This document shows positions 1-8,888 of a stretch of DNA of 64,000 nt, in pieces. This DNA is from Gammaproteobacteria bacterium RIFCSPHIGHO2_12_FULL_36_30. Its GTDB lineage: Bacteria; Pseudomonadota; Gammaproteobacteria; Coxiellales; Coxiellaceae. A program made the translations under genes and the position numbers. Position 1 is the stretch's first letter. Every line of letters starts with the position of its first letter. The notes below the pieces were generated by a model. The model was not told the origin of the DNA. It saw nothing but the letters and a program-made list of their open reading frames with translations, and did no database searches. The stretch lies in assembly GCA_001801815.1 (NCBI GenBank), contig MGXU01000009.1, positions 62,001 to 126,000 of the forward strand. Direction: 5' to 3'.

Positions 1-3000
1 ATTAAAGTAGAAGTGTGGCAACCTTTTGGAACTGGAAAAGCACAAGTGGTTGACACGTCAAATATTCAATTACCATTTAATAATTTAACCGACAGCAATT
101 CAGGCGTTGCAATTTCAAATACATTATATTTAGATACTGATCATTCTGGTCACGGTGTTTTAACTTCAACCGCAGGAACTAATCAAGCGATGACACTTGG
201 CGAAACAGCAAGTGAATCAGTTGTAGCATGGGATGGCGCAGGTACAATTTTTTATGATGGCGGAAATGTTATCGGAATTACAGTCAATGGAAATAGTTAT
301 GGATTATTTGCACCAGTTGGCAGCGATTGGAATTTAGATAATGGTTTAATTACCTCTAATTTAAACGGACAAGATTATTTTTCAACTGCATTATTACCAG
401 ATGATTCTGCGCAAACATTACAATATTTTTATCAACATGCATTTGCATTTCCAACTGACAGCACAATTACTTATTCTTATGACGCAGCACATTCAGAAGT
501 CGACACACAATTTACAATTACAACTGATTTAAAAGAAGCTGGTTTTTCAGATCAAGCATTAATAAATTTATATCCGCATCAATGGTTAAATACAGATAAT
601 GTATTAACAGATTATTCGTATGAATCACCACGCGGTGAAATGAAATTATTTGAAGGAAATACATTTACAACCGAAACACCGTACACTGGAATTTTACCAT
701 CATTGCCAAATTTTTTAGATCCTGTGCAATCACAACAAATGGCGAATTTAGTTGATGCAGAATTTCATAATTTACAAGCATCGCCGATCCCAATTCCGTT
801 TCAAGACAGCTATACCGCAGGAAAAGCAATGGAACGCTTGGGTCAGTTAGCAGAATTGGCAGATCAAGTTGGAAATGATGTTGCAAAAACATTTTTTATT
901 AACACAATTAAAAGTGAATTGGAAAATTGGTTTACGGCGACGAGTGAAGAAGGAGATAAACAACTTTATTACAATGCTGAATGGAATACATTGCAAGCTT
1001 ACCCTGCCAGTTTTAATTCCAATACAGAATTAAATGATCATCATTTTCATTATGGCTATTTTGTAAATGGTGCTGCAACGATTGCGAAATTTGATCCTGC
1101 GTGGGTTGATGATTGGGGTGGCATGGTAGATTTAATTATTCGCGATGTTGCAACAACCGATCGCAACGATCCTATGTTTACAACTTTAAGAAATTTTGAC
1201 CCGTACGAAGGACATTCATGGGCATCAGGTCACGCTTCATTTTTTTCTTCAAACAATCAAGAATCATCTTCTGAGGCATTAAATTTTGCAAGTGGATTAA
1301 CATTCTGGGGCGCTGAAACTGGAAATGTTGCGCTGCAAAATTTAGGAATATATTTGTATTCAACTGAAGTTGCTGCTGTTCAGCAATATTGGTTTGATAT
1401 TAATAATATGAATTTTCCAGATGATTTTGATCACAGTGAAGTGGGAATGATTTGGGGTGATGGCGCAAATTACAGTACATGGTTTTCAGGCGATCCTGAA
1501 ATGATTCACGGAATTAATTATTTGCCTTTAACGGGCGGCTCGATGTATTTAGGTTTAGATCCGCAATATGCAGCACAAAATTATCAAGAAATGTTGCAAG
1601 TGAATGGGGGCGCGCCAACGGAATGGAAGAATATTATGCTGCAATATCAGGCATTTTTTGATCCAGAAGCAGCTGTTAATGCATTAAATGCAGGTTATTC
1701 ATCTTTAAATGAGCCACCATTTGAAATGGGCGAATCAGTTGCGCACAATTATAGTTGGATACATAATTTTAATGAATTAGGACAAGTGTATAGCGCAGTG
1801 ACTGCTGATATACCTTTTTTTACAGTGTTTAATGATGATGGTTTGTTAACTTACACTGCTTATAATTTTACTGATGTAGAAATGACGGTGCATTTTTCTG
1901 ATGGCACCGAAATGATATTGGCAGGAAATGAATTTGCTGCGATGAATGAACATAAATCTTGGTCTTCCATTACAGGATTAATTGATAATACACCGCCAGA
2001 TCCAAATCCAGATCCAAATTCAGATCCAAATCCAGATCCAATTCCTGATCCAACACCAACGCCAACACCAGATCCCACTCCAACTCCAGTTGATAACGGC
2101 GGTGTAAGAATTGATGGTCATAATATTTATGGCACACAAGGAAATGATGTCATTCACGCAGGTGATATTGGATTTAATATTTACGGCGCACAAGGAAATG
2201 ATGTGATGATCGGTGGCGCAGGTGCTGATCGAATTTATGGTGTGAATGGAATAAATATTTTAGATGGAAATGCCGGCGCTGATTTTTTAAATGGTGGGCA
2301 AGGTGCTAATACATATTTGTATTCTGATTTGATGGATTCCACTTTATCTTCTTTTGACACTATTGAACAATTTAAGCATGGCATTGATAAATTAGATTTA
2401 AGTGCATTAAATATTAATCCCGCAAATGTGCATTTAAATAATATTAATGACACTGGAACATTAACAGTTGATGGAAGTGATTTCTCCATTAAATTTATTG
2501 CGATGACAGGTGGTGTAATTTCATTAAGTGATATTAATTTTAATCCTGATGCAACCCCCATTATTCCAGCACCAAATCCAACTCCAGATCCAACACCAAC
2601 TCCAGATCCAGTTCCAACTCCAACACCTGATCCAACTCCAATTCCAGTTGATAATAGTGGCGGCGTGAGAATTGATGGTCATAATATTTATGGCACCGGT
2701 GGAAACGATGTAATTCATGCTGGAGATATTGGATTTAATATTTACGCAGGTGATGGAAATAATTTTGCATATGGTGGCGCAGGTAATGACAGAATGTATG
2801 GTGGCGTTGGCGATGATATTTTTTCCGGTAGCGCTGGTTCTGATTTTATAAATGCAGGATTAGGACATAATACATATCAATATTTTAATTTTGCTGATTC
2901 AACTTTATCAGCGCAAGATACAATTGAACAATTTAAACATGGAATAGATAAATTAGATTTAAGTGAATTAAATATTAATGCTGATAATGTGCATTTTAAT

Positions 3001-3714
3001 TATGTTAATGATAGCGGAACATTAACTGTTGATGGCAGTGATTTCTCCATTAAATTTATTGCGATGACGAATGGTGTAATTTCACCAATGGATATTATTT
3101 ATAATGCAGATGCAACACCACTTCCAATTCCAGATCCAGATCCAATTCCAAATCCAGATCCAATTCCAAATCCAGATCATATTCCAGATCCAACGCCAAA
3201 TAATGCAACATTAATTGGAACAAACGCAGGAGAATTTTTATCTGCTAGTATAAATAATGATGTTATTTATGGATTAGGTGGTGATGATCAATTACACGGA
3301 TTAGAAGGTAATGACAAATTATATGGCGGCGATAACAATGATTATTTGCATGGTAATGTTGGTATAGATGAATTATATGCTGGCGCAGGAAATGATTATT
3401 TATATGGCGGTGATGGAAATGATACATTGTTCGGTGATTCAGGACTTGATTTATTAGTTGGCGGCGCAGGAAATGATTTATATGGTTTTAAAAATTTAAC
3501 CGATTCCGTTTGGAATAATCCCGATATTATTGAAGGATTTCAACATGGACAAGATAAATTAGATTTATCTTGGTTGGGTGTTGCTGCAAATGATATTGCG
3601 ATTGGTGAAAGTAATGGATACACAACGGTATCAGTTAATAACACTAATTTTTCAGTGAACTTTATTGTATCGGATATGATTACAGCAGATGATATGATTT
3701 TTAATCATTCATAG
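1..3714 (+). CDS. GH81 endo-beta-1,3-glucanase with RTX repeats (5' partial)
   Basis: Secreted enzyme expected to cleave internal beta-1,3-glucan bonds (fungal, oomycete or algal wall glucan). The frame is open to base 1, so the true start lies outside the window; a GTG at 13 is only the first possible start codon. Counting from that GTG, residues 1-660 form the catalytic domain, with the GILP-x-LP stretch near 227 and the family-typical EGHSWA (399-404) and NNQES-SSEA (414-422) motif, where E417 and E421 are the conserved acidic pair. Three RTX-type calcium-binding blocks follow, separated by Pro-Asp-rich linkers (about 660-695, 855-880, 1035-1060). Each block ends in a DxIEQF/DIIEGF-HG-DKLDLS segment like the C-termini of type I secreted proteins. 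The signal region is not visible. The 3' end overlaps the convergent transporter gene by 14 bp. Confidence 0.9.
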   Translation: MKVEVWQPFGTGKAQVVDTSNIQLPFNNLTDSNSGVAISNTLYLDTDHSGHGVLTSTAGTNQAMTLGETASESVVAWDGAGTIFYDGGNVIGITVNGNSYGLFAPVGSDWNLDNGLITSNLNGQDYFSTALLPDDSAQTLQYFYQHAFAFPTDSTITYSYDAAHSEVDTQFTITTDLKEAGFSDQALINLYPHQWLNTDNVLTDYSYESPRGEMKLFEGNTFTTETPYTGILPSLPNFLDPVQSQQMANLVDAEFHNLQASPIPIPFQDSYTAGKAMERLGQLAELADQVGNDVAKTFFINTIKSELENWFTATSEEGDKQLYYNAEWNTLQAYPASFNSNTELNDHHFHYGYFVNGAATIAKFDPAWVDDWGGMVDLIIRDVATTDRNDPMFTTLRNFDPYEGHSWASGHASFFSSNNQESSSEALNFASGLTFWGAETGNVALQNLGIYLYSTEVAAVQQYWFDINNMNFPDDFDHSEVGMIWGDGANYSTWFSGDPEMIHGINYLPLTGGSMYLGLDPQYAAQNYQEMLQVNGGAPTEWKNIMLQYQAFFDPEAAVNALNAGYSSLNEPPFEMGESVAHNYSWIHNFNELGQVYSAVTADIPFFTVFNDDGLLTYTAYNFTDVEMTVHFSDGTEMILAGNEFAAMNEHKSWSSITGLIDNTPPDPNPDPNSDPNPDPIPDPTPTPTPDPTPTPVDNGGVRIDGHNIYGTQGNDVIHAGDIGFNIYGAQGNDVMIGGAGADRIYGVNGINILDGNAGADFLNGGQGANTYLYSDLMDSTLSSFDTIEQFKHGIDKLDLSALNINPANVHLNNINDTGTLTVDGSDFSIKFIAMTGGVISLSDINFNPDATPIIPAPNPTPDPTPTPDPVPTPTPDPTPIPVDNSGGVRIDGHNIYGTGGNDVIHAGDIGFNIYAGDGNNFAYGGAGNDRMYGGVGDDIFSGSAGSDFINAGLGHNTYQYFNFADSTLSAQDTIEQFKHGIDKLDLSELNINADNVHFNYVNDSGTLTVDGSDFSIKFIAMTNGVISPMDIIYNADATPLPIPDPDPIPNPDPIPNPDHIPDPTPNNATLIGTNAGEFLSASINNDVIYGLGGDDQLHGLEGNDKLYGGDNNDYLHGNVGIDELYAGAGNDYLYGGDGNDTLFGDSGLDLLVGGAGNDLYGFKNLTDSVWNNPDIIEGFQHGQDKLDLSWLGVAANDIAIGESNGYTTVSVNNTNFSVNFIVSDMITADDMIFNHS
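2092..2559 (+). repeat. RTX module copy A, duplicated within the GH81 gene
   Basis: This segment encodes a Gly-Asp-rich RTX block plus the DTIEQFKHGIDKLDLS segment and a beta-rich tail. It is repeated almost collinearly at 2650-3120 with only scattered substitutions. A third, more divergent block lies at about 3205-3711. The pattern points to internal duplication of a complete linker-plus-module unit. Confidence 0.8.
2650..3120 (+). repeat. RTX module copy B, duplicated within the GH81 gene
   Basis: Second copy of the module at 2092-2559. Both open with the same codons for GGVRIDGHNIYGT and share GTLTVDGSDFSIKFIAMT near the end. The central glycine-rich repeats differ most. Confidence 0.8.
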
Positions 3715-5176
3715 TCATTAGCGGATCATGACGCATTAATTTTACTAATATTGGTTTTAATAAAAATAAAATAATGCCAACAATAATTCCTGTAATTCCT
3801 AACATAAAAAAAGTATGACTATAACTTGCATTTGAAATGAGCGGTGAGAGCGCTTGTTTTACGCCGAGCGCAATATTAGAAAATACATTTGATAAAATCG
3901 CAGCAACACCTGATGTTAATAACCACACACCCATTAACACGCCGCGTAAACTAGGTGGTGCAAGTTCGCCAACTAATGCATAACCAATCGGTGATAAAGC
4001 AATTTCAGCAAATGCTAATAATGCATAGGTAATTGCTGGCCACTCAATATTTGTTTTGCCAGCAGCATTTGCAAAATGTATTCCAATTGGTAATACAATA
4101 ATTGCTAAACCAATTAATACTAACCCGACAGAAAAGAAAATGGGGATGTTAATGCGGTATCCTTTTTTACGTAGTTTTTCAGTGATAAATGCAAGTAATG
4201 GACATCCAAAAATAATAATCGCAGTATTGATATTTAAAAACCATGCAGTGGGAACTGTAAAATTTCCTATTCGACGATCAACATTTCTCTCTAAAAATAA
4301 AGTGAGCGCCATCGGAATTAATTCATACAGCGTATAAAAAACTAATGAAGCAACAACTAAAATACAATACGCTGTTAATTTATTTTTTTCATGTTTATCT
4401 TCGCGCGTCATCAGTAAATACAATACAATCAGCGCCATCACAATACCTAAGACTAAAATAATTTCAGAAGTAAACAGCGCATTTCGTAAAATATATTCAA
4501 TCGCAATAGTAATCATAGTGATAGCAATAACAGCAAATATGCCGCGTTTTACGTGAGAAACGCCGGGGTTTGTCAGTTGTGTTCCAACATCGTGTAATTT
4601 TTTCCAATTTATTAACATTAAAATAAGCGCAATTACACTGGTAATAGCAGTTAAAGAAAATAACATATTAAAATCACGTTGTGTTTGAAAAATTCCTGCA
4701 ATCGTTATTCCAATAAAAAAACCAATATTCATCCCACTATAATTCCACAAAAAAGCATATTCGCGGCGATGATCATGCGGTTGATATAATTGTGTGACCA
4801 TGCAATTCATGCAGGGCAAATCCATGCCAGAACCCACTAAAAAAATTGCCATGCCGAGCATAAAAGAATGTATGTTCACTTCAGCGATTAATAAACACCC
4901 AATGGTTTGCAAAACCATGCCAATTAAAAATAAAAAACGAAAACTAAGATAACGACCGCCAAAAAATCCGCCGATCAAATGCAATGCAAAATTAAAAGCA
5001 ACAAATGTCGCCATGATGTGATTAGCTTGAATTGCAGATAAATGTAATGCTTGAATAGAAAATAAAACCAGAGTGACATATAAAACGCTATATGCCAATG
5101 TTGAAAAAATTTGAATAAAAAATAATGCAGCTGCTCCGTCAGGATATTTTTTTATGATTGTATCCACGCGAATCAC
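3701..5176 (-). CDS. POT/PTR2 family proton-dependent peptide transporter
   Basis: A 491-residue polytopic inner-membrane protein with about 12-14 hydrophobic segments, the usual length for the POT family, which imports di- and tripeptides with protons. An early GG-FFGGRYL stretch resembles the loop between helices 2 and 3, and the late APPSLRGVLMGVWLLTSG segment is typical of bacterial peptide:proton symporters. The start codon overlaps the end of the trpR-like gene by 4 bp (ATGA), so it is probably cotranslated with the tryptophan transport operon. The 3' end overlaps the GH81 gene by 14 bp. Peptide uptake fits an amino-acid-dependent bacterium; the exact substrate is not readable. Confidence 0.85.
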   Translation of the reverse strand: MIRVDTIIKKYPDGAAALFFIQIFSTLAYSVLYVTLVLFSIQALHLSAIQANHIMATFVAFNFALHLIGGFFGGRYLSFRFLFLIGMVLQTIGCLLIAEVNIHSFMLGMAIFLVGSGMDLPCMNCMVTQLYQPHDHRREYAFLWNYSGMNIGFFIGITIAGIFQTQRDFNMLFSLTAITSVIALILMLINWKKLHDVGTQLTNPGVSHVKRGIFAVIAITMITIAIEYILRNALFTSEIILVLGIVMALIVLYLLMTREDKHEKNKLTAYCILVVASLVFYTLYELIPMALTLFLERNVDRRIGNFTVPTAWFLNINTAIIIFGCPLLAFITEKLRKKGYRINIPIFFSVGLVLIGLAIIVLPIGIHFANAAGKTNIEWPAITYALLAFAEIALSPIGYALVGELAPPSLRGVLMGVWLLTSGVAAILSNVFSNIALGVKQALSPLISNASYSHTFFMLGITGIIVGIILFLLKPILVKLMRHDPLMTMND

Positions 5177-5448
5177 ACCATATTTTTTTCTAAAAAGGAT
5201 TTTAATTTTGGATCAATAATTTTAAGTGCATTTGATCCGCGTGTAATTTTTGCGATGCTCACATTCAATGTTTCTGCTATATCGCGCTGTGTTTGTTTTT
5301 CGTCGAGTAAACTTTTAATAATCAAATAACGATCCGCAATATCATTTTTTTCTTCAATCGTTAAAAAACAATCGAGTACTTTTGATAATTCATCGGTGTT
5401 TTTTGCAGAAAGGCATAAATCGAGAAATAATTTCCATGTGTGTTTCAT
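5173..5448 (-). CDS. trpR: TrpR-family transcriptional repressor
   Basis: Small DNA-binding repressor of the Trp repressor family. The helix-turn-helix region matches TrpR closely: SLLDEKQTQRDIAETLNVSI followed by AKITRGSNALK, the latter corresponding to the ATITRGSN recognition helix of the E. coli protein. I use the ATG at 5448 because GGAA lies 6 bases before it; an ATG at 5460, fused to the preceding stop as TAATG, would add four residues. It is cotranscribed with an ABC importer of the tryptophan/tyrosine class, so it probably senses tryptophan and controls its uptake. A palindrome in the operon promoter at 8259-8270 is a candidate target. Confidence 0.9.
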   Translation of the reverse strand: MKHTWKLFLDLCLSAKNTDELSKVLDCFLTIEEKNDIADRYLIIKSLLDEKQTQRDIAETLNVSIAKITRGSNALKIIDPKLKSFLEKNMV

Positions 5449-5459
5449 AAAAAATTCCA

Positions 5460-6203
5460 TTAGTAACAGTATTTCAACAAATCCGCCATCGATAATTGTG
5501 CTTTTTCTGCGGCATTTGCATCAAATACTAATTCACCATCTCGTATTGCAATTAATCGATTACCGTATTTTAATGCATAATCTAACTGGTGTGTTGTCAT
5601 TAAGCAAGTAATCTGTTTTTCAGCAATTATTTTGCTAATAAATGCCATCACGTGATCAGACTTTTTTGGATCTAATGCGCTGGTCGGTTCATCCAATAAT
5701 AATAAATCAGGTTGTCGTCTTAAATATAAAGCGAATGCAAGAATTTGTTGTTCGCCACCGGATAAATATTTTGTTTTTGTTTTCAATGATTTTACTAATC
5801 GCGGATTGAATTTTGATAAATAATCCGGCAACTCTGCCAATAATTTTTTTTTGTGAAATGCTTGATGCATTGCATTTGCATAAGATGATTCGATTAATAA
5901 AGCATTCTCTTCAATCGTTAAATCTAAAAATAAACTATCAGAAATAAATTGCGTCATCGTCACCATTTCTTGTCGCAATTCTTTAAAATTATAAGATTCA
6001 ATTTCCTTATTTTTAAAAATAATATGACCCGATGTGTGTTGATATGTGCGATTTAATAATTTTAATAGCGTGCTTTTTCCGGAACCATTTCCGCCAAGGA
6101 CGACAACAAAATCGCCAGAATTAATAGTAGTTGAAATATGATTAATAATTTCTTTTTCGCCCACTACAAAACATGTTTTTTTAAATTCAATCAGCGGTTG
6201 CAT
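5460..6203 (-). CDS. ABC transporter ATP-binding protein (tryptophan/tyrosine type)
   Basis: Cytoplasmic ATPase energising the importer encoded with it. It has a Walker A motif (GGNGSGKSTLL), Q-loop, LSGGEQQILAFAL signature, Walker B (LLLLDEPTSALD) and a switch histidine in MTTHQ. About 247 residues is the usual size. The open frame extends 17 codons upstream, but the ATG at 6203 has GGAG 6 bases before it and aligns better with the family, so I chose that. This gives a 17-bp overlap with the permease gene, typical of translational coupling. The next gene starts within or just after its stop codon. Confidence 0.85.
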   Translation of the reverse strand: MQPLIEFKKTCFVVGEKEIINHISTTINSGDFVVVLGGNGSGKSTLLKLLNRTYQHTSGHIIFKNKEIESYNFKELRQEMVTMTQFISDSLFLDLTIEENALLIESSYANAMHQAFHKKKLLAELPDYLSKFNPRLVKSLKTKTKYLSGGEQQILAFALYLRRQPDLLLLDEPTSALDPKKSDHVMAFISKIIAEKQITCLMTTHQLDYALKYGNRLIAIRDGELVFDANAAEKAQLSMADLLKYCY

Positions 6204-7080
6204 ATAACTCTCCACGCTGACGACTGTAATGTGCTGTTGATAAAAATGCGACAAGCACTAATCCTAAAAATAATTTTATATAAATAGGATTTATTCCGAT
6301 AATTAAAAATTCATTTAAAATTAAAAAATAAATAAATCCGCCGATAAAACAACCGATAATTCCAATGAGCGCACTAAAGCGATCCGACTTAAGTAATCCC
6401 GACACTAATTTTTTTCCAATCACAACAGCGCCGATCGCAGTTAATGCCATTCCTAAACCCATTTGAATATCGGCAAATCCATTCAATTGCGCTGTCATAA
6501 TGCCGGACAATGCTGCCAGCATATTGCTGATGGATAATCCAATACAAAGATAAATCGCAGGCTTTTTACCGAGTTTTTTTAATAAATGTGGACTGCTACC
6601 AAATGCGCGTAAATATAAACCTGTTTGACTATGCAAAAATAAGCACATCACAATTGCAATTAATATTGTAAATGCAATTAAAAAAATCGTCAGATCATGT
6701 GGAAAATAATCTTGTAAATGTTGAAGATAAATATTGCTGTTTAGTAAACTAATATTCGGCCGAGTCATCACGCCGAAATTCACACTATACAACATAAAAA
6801 CAGCAAGAATTCCGGCGATTAATGAATTTATTTTTGCAAGACGTTGCATCACTGTGACGAGAATACCAACAATAATGCCGCCTAATAATCCTGCAAAAAT
6901 GCTGATCATTTGATTGCAACCAAGTGTTACTAAGCGCGCAAAAATTGCAGCGCCTAATACAAATGTTCCTTCAACCGTTAAATCCGTCACCATCAAAACG
7001 TCGTACGATAAATAAACGCCGAGCGCGAGGGGTAAAAAAATTAGGGTTTGTTGTAATGTGTTTAATAAAATGGTTAACAT
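6187..7080 (-). CDS. ABC transporter permease (tryptophan/tyrosine type)
   Basis: A 297-residue inner-membrane permease with about 8-9 hydrophobic segments. It resembles the permease class annotated as putative tryptophan/tyrosine transport (TrpY-like), related to branched-chain amino-acid permeases. TVEGTFVLGAA near residue 36 and the GLGMALTAIGAVVIGKKL segment are typical. It lies between the binding protein and the ATPase, with a long hairpin element separating it from the binding-protein gene. The trpR gene in the same operon supports tryptophan as substrate, though that remains an inference. Confidence 0.85.
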   Translation of the reverse strand: MLTILLNTLQQTLIFLPLALGVYLSYDVLMVTDLTVEGTFVLGAAIFARLVTLGCNQMISIFAGLLGGIIVGILVTVMQRLAKINSLIAGILAVFMLYSVNFGVMTRPNISLLNSNIYLQHLQDYFPHDLTIFLIAFTILIAIVMCLFLHSQTGLYLRAFGSSPHLLKKLGKKPAIYLCIGLSISNMLAALSGIMTAQLNGFADIQMGLGMALTAIGAVVIGKKLVSGLLKSDRFSALIGIIGCFIGGFIYFLILNEFLIIGINPIYIKLFLGLVLVAFLSTAHYSRQRGELYATAD

Positions 7081-7113
7081 AATTTAGCTATCGCTTATCG
7101 CCGCTCGTTCAAC

Positions 7114-7252
7114 GAAAAATCCAGATGAATTTTATTTTAAAAACCTGACTAAGTCTTCCGTGCTCGCGTCACCCATCCCCCAGCGGGACCCCTGACGCTG
7201 CGCTCGAAAGACTTAGTCAGGTTTTTAAAATAAAACTCATCGTGGATTTTTC
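7114..7252. repeat. Long inverted-repeat (hairpin) element, copy 1
   Basis: A near-perfect inverted repeat has arms at 7114-7157 and 7208-7252 (about 44 bp with a few mismatches) around a 50-base loop. The loop is nested: GCGTCA/TGACGC form an inner stem and TCCC/GGGA a still smaller one. It sits between the binding-protein and permease genes of one operon, so the RNA would fold into a long stem that could protect or attenuate the transcript. The loop shares CATCCC, CGG-W-CCC and CCTGACGCT-N2-CGCT blocks with the element at 61919-62088, so both belong to one repeat family. No ORF lies inside. Confidence 0.85.
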
Positions 7253-7263
7253 TGCTTCACTCG

Positions 7264-8223
7264 CTATAATAAATCTGTTTTATATCCCAATTTTTTCGCT
7301 GCTAATTTCACAACCGCAGGATTCACACCTTGCGCTTTTGCTGATTTCGCATTTAAAAATACGAAATAATGTTTCATGATTCGCACCGGCATATTTGCTG
7401 CGCTTTTTCCGTTTAAAATTTCTGCAGCCATTTTTCCAGCATCAACACCTGTTTGATATTCAGAAACACCGAGCGCAAATGCAGCGCCTTTTGCAACAGA
7501 ACCATCATCCGATGCAATCAGAGGAATATGTTTCATGCGCGCTTGTTGTAATAAAGTATTGACGCCACTCACAACCAATTCATCTTTTAAAATAAAAATT
7601 GCTTGAGAATCAGGTGCAATATTTTTGCTGAGCGTATACATATCCGATAATTGCGTTACCATTAATTTTTGTACTTGAATATGATTTTTTTTCGCAGCCG
7701 CTTCAAATTGTTTTACTTCCGAAAAAATTTGATCGCTTGCGCTATACACAAGCGTTAATTTTTTTAAATTAGGCATTGCTGCATGTAAAAAATGCATACG
7801 CGCTTCCGGCGAAACACGACTGAGAACGCCAGTAACATTTGGATTATTTGCTTTTTTTGCCTGTTCTTTTAAATGATTTGCTGCAATTCCCACAATCGGT
7901 TTATTGCGAATCATCGCAATCGACATTTGTGATGCATCCGTTCCAATTGGTGCAACGAGCGCAACATGTTCTGAATTAAATTCTTGTAAAATAGAACGCT
8001 GCAAATTTTTATCATTTTGTGCATCTTTCACTAAAAAAGTTACTGGAGTTTTAGAATTAGCAGTTAGTGATTTTTCAAAACCACTCACAATTTGTTTCAT
8101 CGCCGGAACTGCGACGGGAACTAAAACGCCAATTTTAACTGGTTTTACAGCAGGCGCTGCAATTGATAGCGTACACACTGCGCTGAGTGCGCAAGTTGTT
8201 ATTATTTTTAGTGTTTTTTTCAT
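7264..8223 (-). CDS. ABC transporter substrate-binding protein (tryptophan/tyrosine type)
   Basis: Periplasmic binding protein of 319 residues, first gene of the importer operon. The N-terminus is a Sec signal peptide (lysines at 2-3, hydrophobic core, cleavage near residue 23). The mature part starts VKPVKIGVLVPVAVPAM and contains ALVAPIGTDASQMSI and PLIASDDGSVAKGAAFALGVSEYQTG, as in the TrpX-like class of the ABC substrate-binding superfamily. Linkage to trpR suggests tryptophan. A sigma-70-like promoter with a palindrome lies just upstream at 8256-8284. Confidence 0.85.
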   Translation of the reverse strand: MKKTLKIITTCALSAVCTLSIAAPAVKPVKIGVLVPVAVPAMKQIVSGFEKSLTANSKTPVTFLVKDAQNDKNLQRSILQEFNSEHVALVAPIGTDASQMSIAMIRNKPIVGIAANHLKEQAKKANNPNVTGVLSRVSPEARMHFLHAAMPNLKKLTLVYSASDQIFSEVKQFEAAAKKNHIQVQKLMVTQLSDMYTLSKNIAPDSQAIFILKDELVVSGVNTLLQQARMKHIPLIASDDGSVAKGAAFALGVSEYQTGVDAGKMAAEILNGKSAANMPVRIMKHYFVFLNAKSAKAQGVNPAVVKLAAKKLGYKTDLL

Positions 8224-8255
8224 CTCAAATCCTCAATGTTTAAAATACTGATGTA

Positions 8256-8284
8256 ATGGTACATGAGTACAAACAAAAAGGCAA
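8256..8284 (-). promoter_or_regulatory. Promoter of the trp-type importer operon with candidate TrpR operator
   Basis: On the minus strand there is a -35 TTGCCT (8284-8279), a 17-base spacer and a -10 TACCAT (8261-8256), about 33 bases before the binding-protein start. A GTAC-N4-GTAC palindrome at 8259-8270 overlaps the -10. Its GTAC half-sites resemble the outer bases of the E. coli trp operator. Autoregulation by the linked trpR-like gene is an inference. Confidence 0.5.
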
Positions 8285-8292
8285 GATGTTTC

Positions 8293-8571
8293 TTAAAAAA
8301 GCAAACTGTGTGATCCTAAACGTGCCAAACGGAGAACGTCGTTTTCAGTATTGCGGTAAATTAATAATAAATCTGGTTTGATATGACATTCACGGTATCC
8401 AACCCAATCGCCAGATAAATTATGATCGCGATATCGTGCAGGTAATGGAGTATCGCTGATGAGTTTTTCTAACACCGCATGTAAATCATTATCTAATGTT
8501 GAACGATGTCGCCCTTTTAGTTCGCGTTTATAATCACGCTTAAAAATAGTTGATCGCTCAATCGTCCTCAT
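8293..8571 (-). CDS. yafQ: YafQ-family mRNA interferase toxin
   Basis: Ribosome-dependent endoribonuclease toxin of the RelE/YafQ superfamily, 92 residues. The C-terminal half matches YafQ well: YRDHNLSGDWVGYRECHIKPD-LLLIY, then R-LGSHSLLF, which preserves the histidine and aspartate residues known to be catalytic in E. coli YafQ. I use the ATG at 8571; one at 8580 would add three residues. It overlaps the antitoxin gene by 14 bp. The catalytic residues look intact, so the toxin is probably functional. Confidence 0.88.
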   Translation of the reverse strand: MRTIERSTIFKRDYKRELKGRHRSTLDNDLHAVLEKLISDTPLPARYRDHNLSGDWVGYRECHIKPDLLLIYRNTENDVLRLARLGSHSLLF

Positions 8572-8818
8572 GCAAATCATCCATTAGCGCAGAAATGGTG
8601 CGTGCTTTTTTTCCTTTACCAGATTCTAGCTCAGCAATTGCTTCTCTTGTTTTCGCGCCACGCACCTCAAAAGGTAGGCGACGATCATGAGCAATGCGCA
8701 CTAATAATAGTCGAATAGCGTCAGAAACAGATAATCCCATCGATTCTAATGCTACAATAGCCTTTTTCTTGGTTTTGGCATCTATCCTTGCTCTAACATA
8801 ACTATTTGATATTGGCAT
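8558..8818 (-). CDS. dinJ: DinJ/RelB-family antitoxin
   Basis: Antitoxin partner of the YafQ-like toxin, 86 residues. The N-terminus (VRARIDAKTKKKAIVALESMGLSVSDAIRLLLVRIA) is the ribbon-helix-helix DNA-binding domain of DinJ, followed by the LPFEVR segment that contacts the toxin. The acidic C-terminal half would wrap YafQ. It is first in a two-gene operon. A perfect inverted repeat in its promoter at 8848-8870 is the likely site of autorepression. Confidence 0.9.
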   Translation of the reverse strand: MPISNSYVRARIDAKTKKKAIVALESMGLSVSDAIRLLLVRIAHDRRLPFEVRGAKTREAIAELESGKGKKARTISALMDDLHEDD

Positions 8819-8846
8819 ACAGACCCCATTTTTAATCTACATTTCT

Positions 8847-8875
8847 ATTGTAGTACATTTGTGACTACAAAACAA
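8847..8875 (-). promoter_or_regulatory. dinJ-yafQ promoter with palindromic operator
   Basis: On the minus strand: -35 TTGTTT (8875-8870), a 17-base spacer and -10 TACAAT (8852-8847). The spacer and -10 are covered by a perfect inverted repeat, TTGTAGT and ACTACAA separated by 9 bases (8848-8870). This is the expected layout for autorepression by a DinJ/DinJ-YafQ complex. Confidence 0.8.
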
Positions 8876-8888
8876 GAATCGTTCAGGA

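Noticed and set aside
1860..2078. Gly-rich minus-strand ORF
   Set aside because: Antisense of the Pro-Asp linker of the GH81 gene; composition is explained by the repeat.
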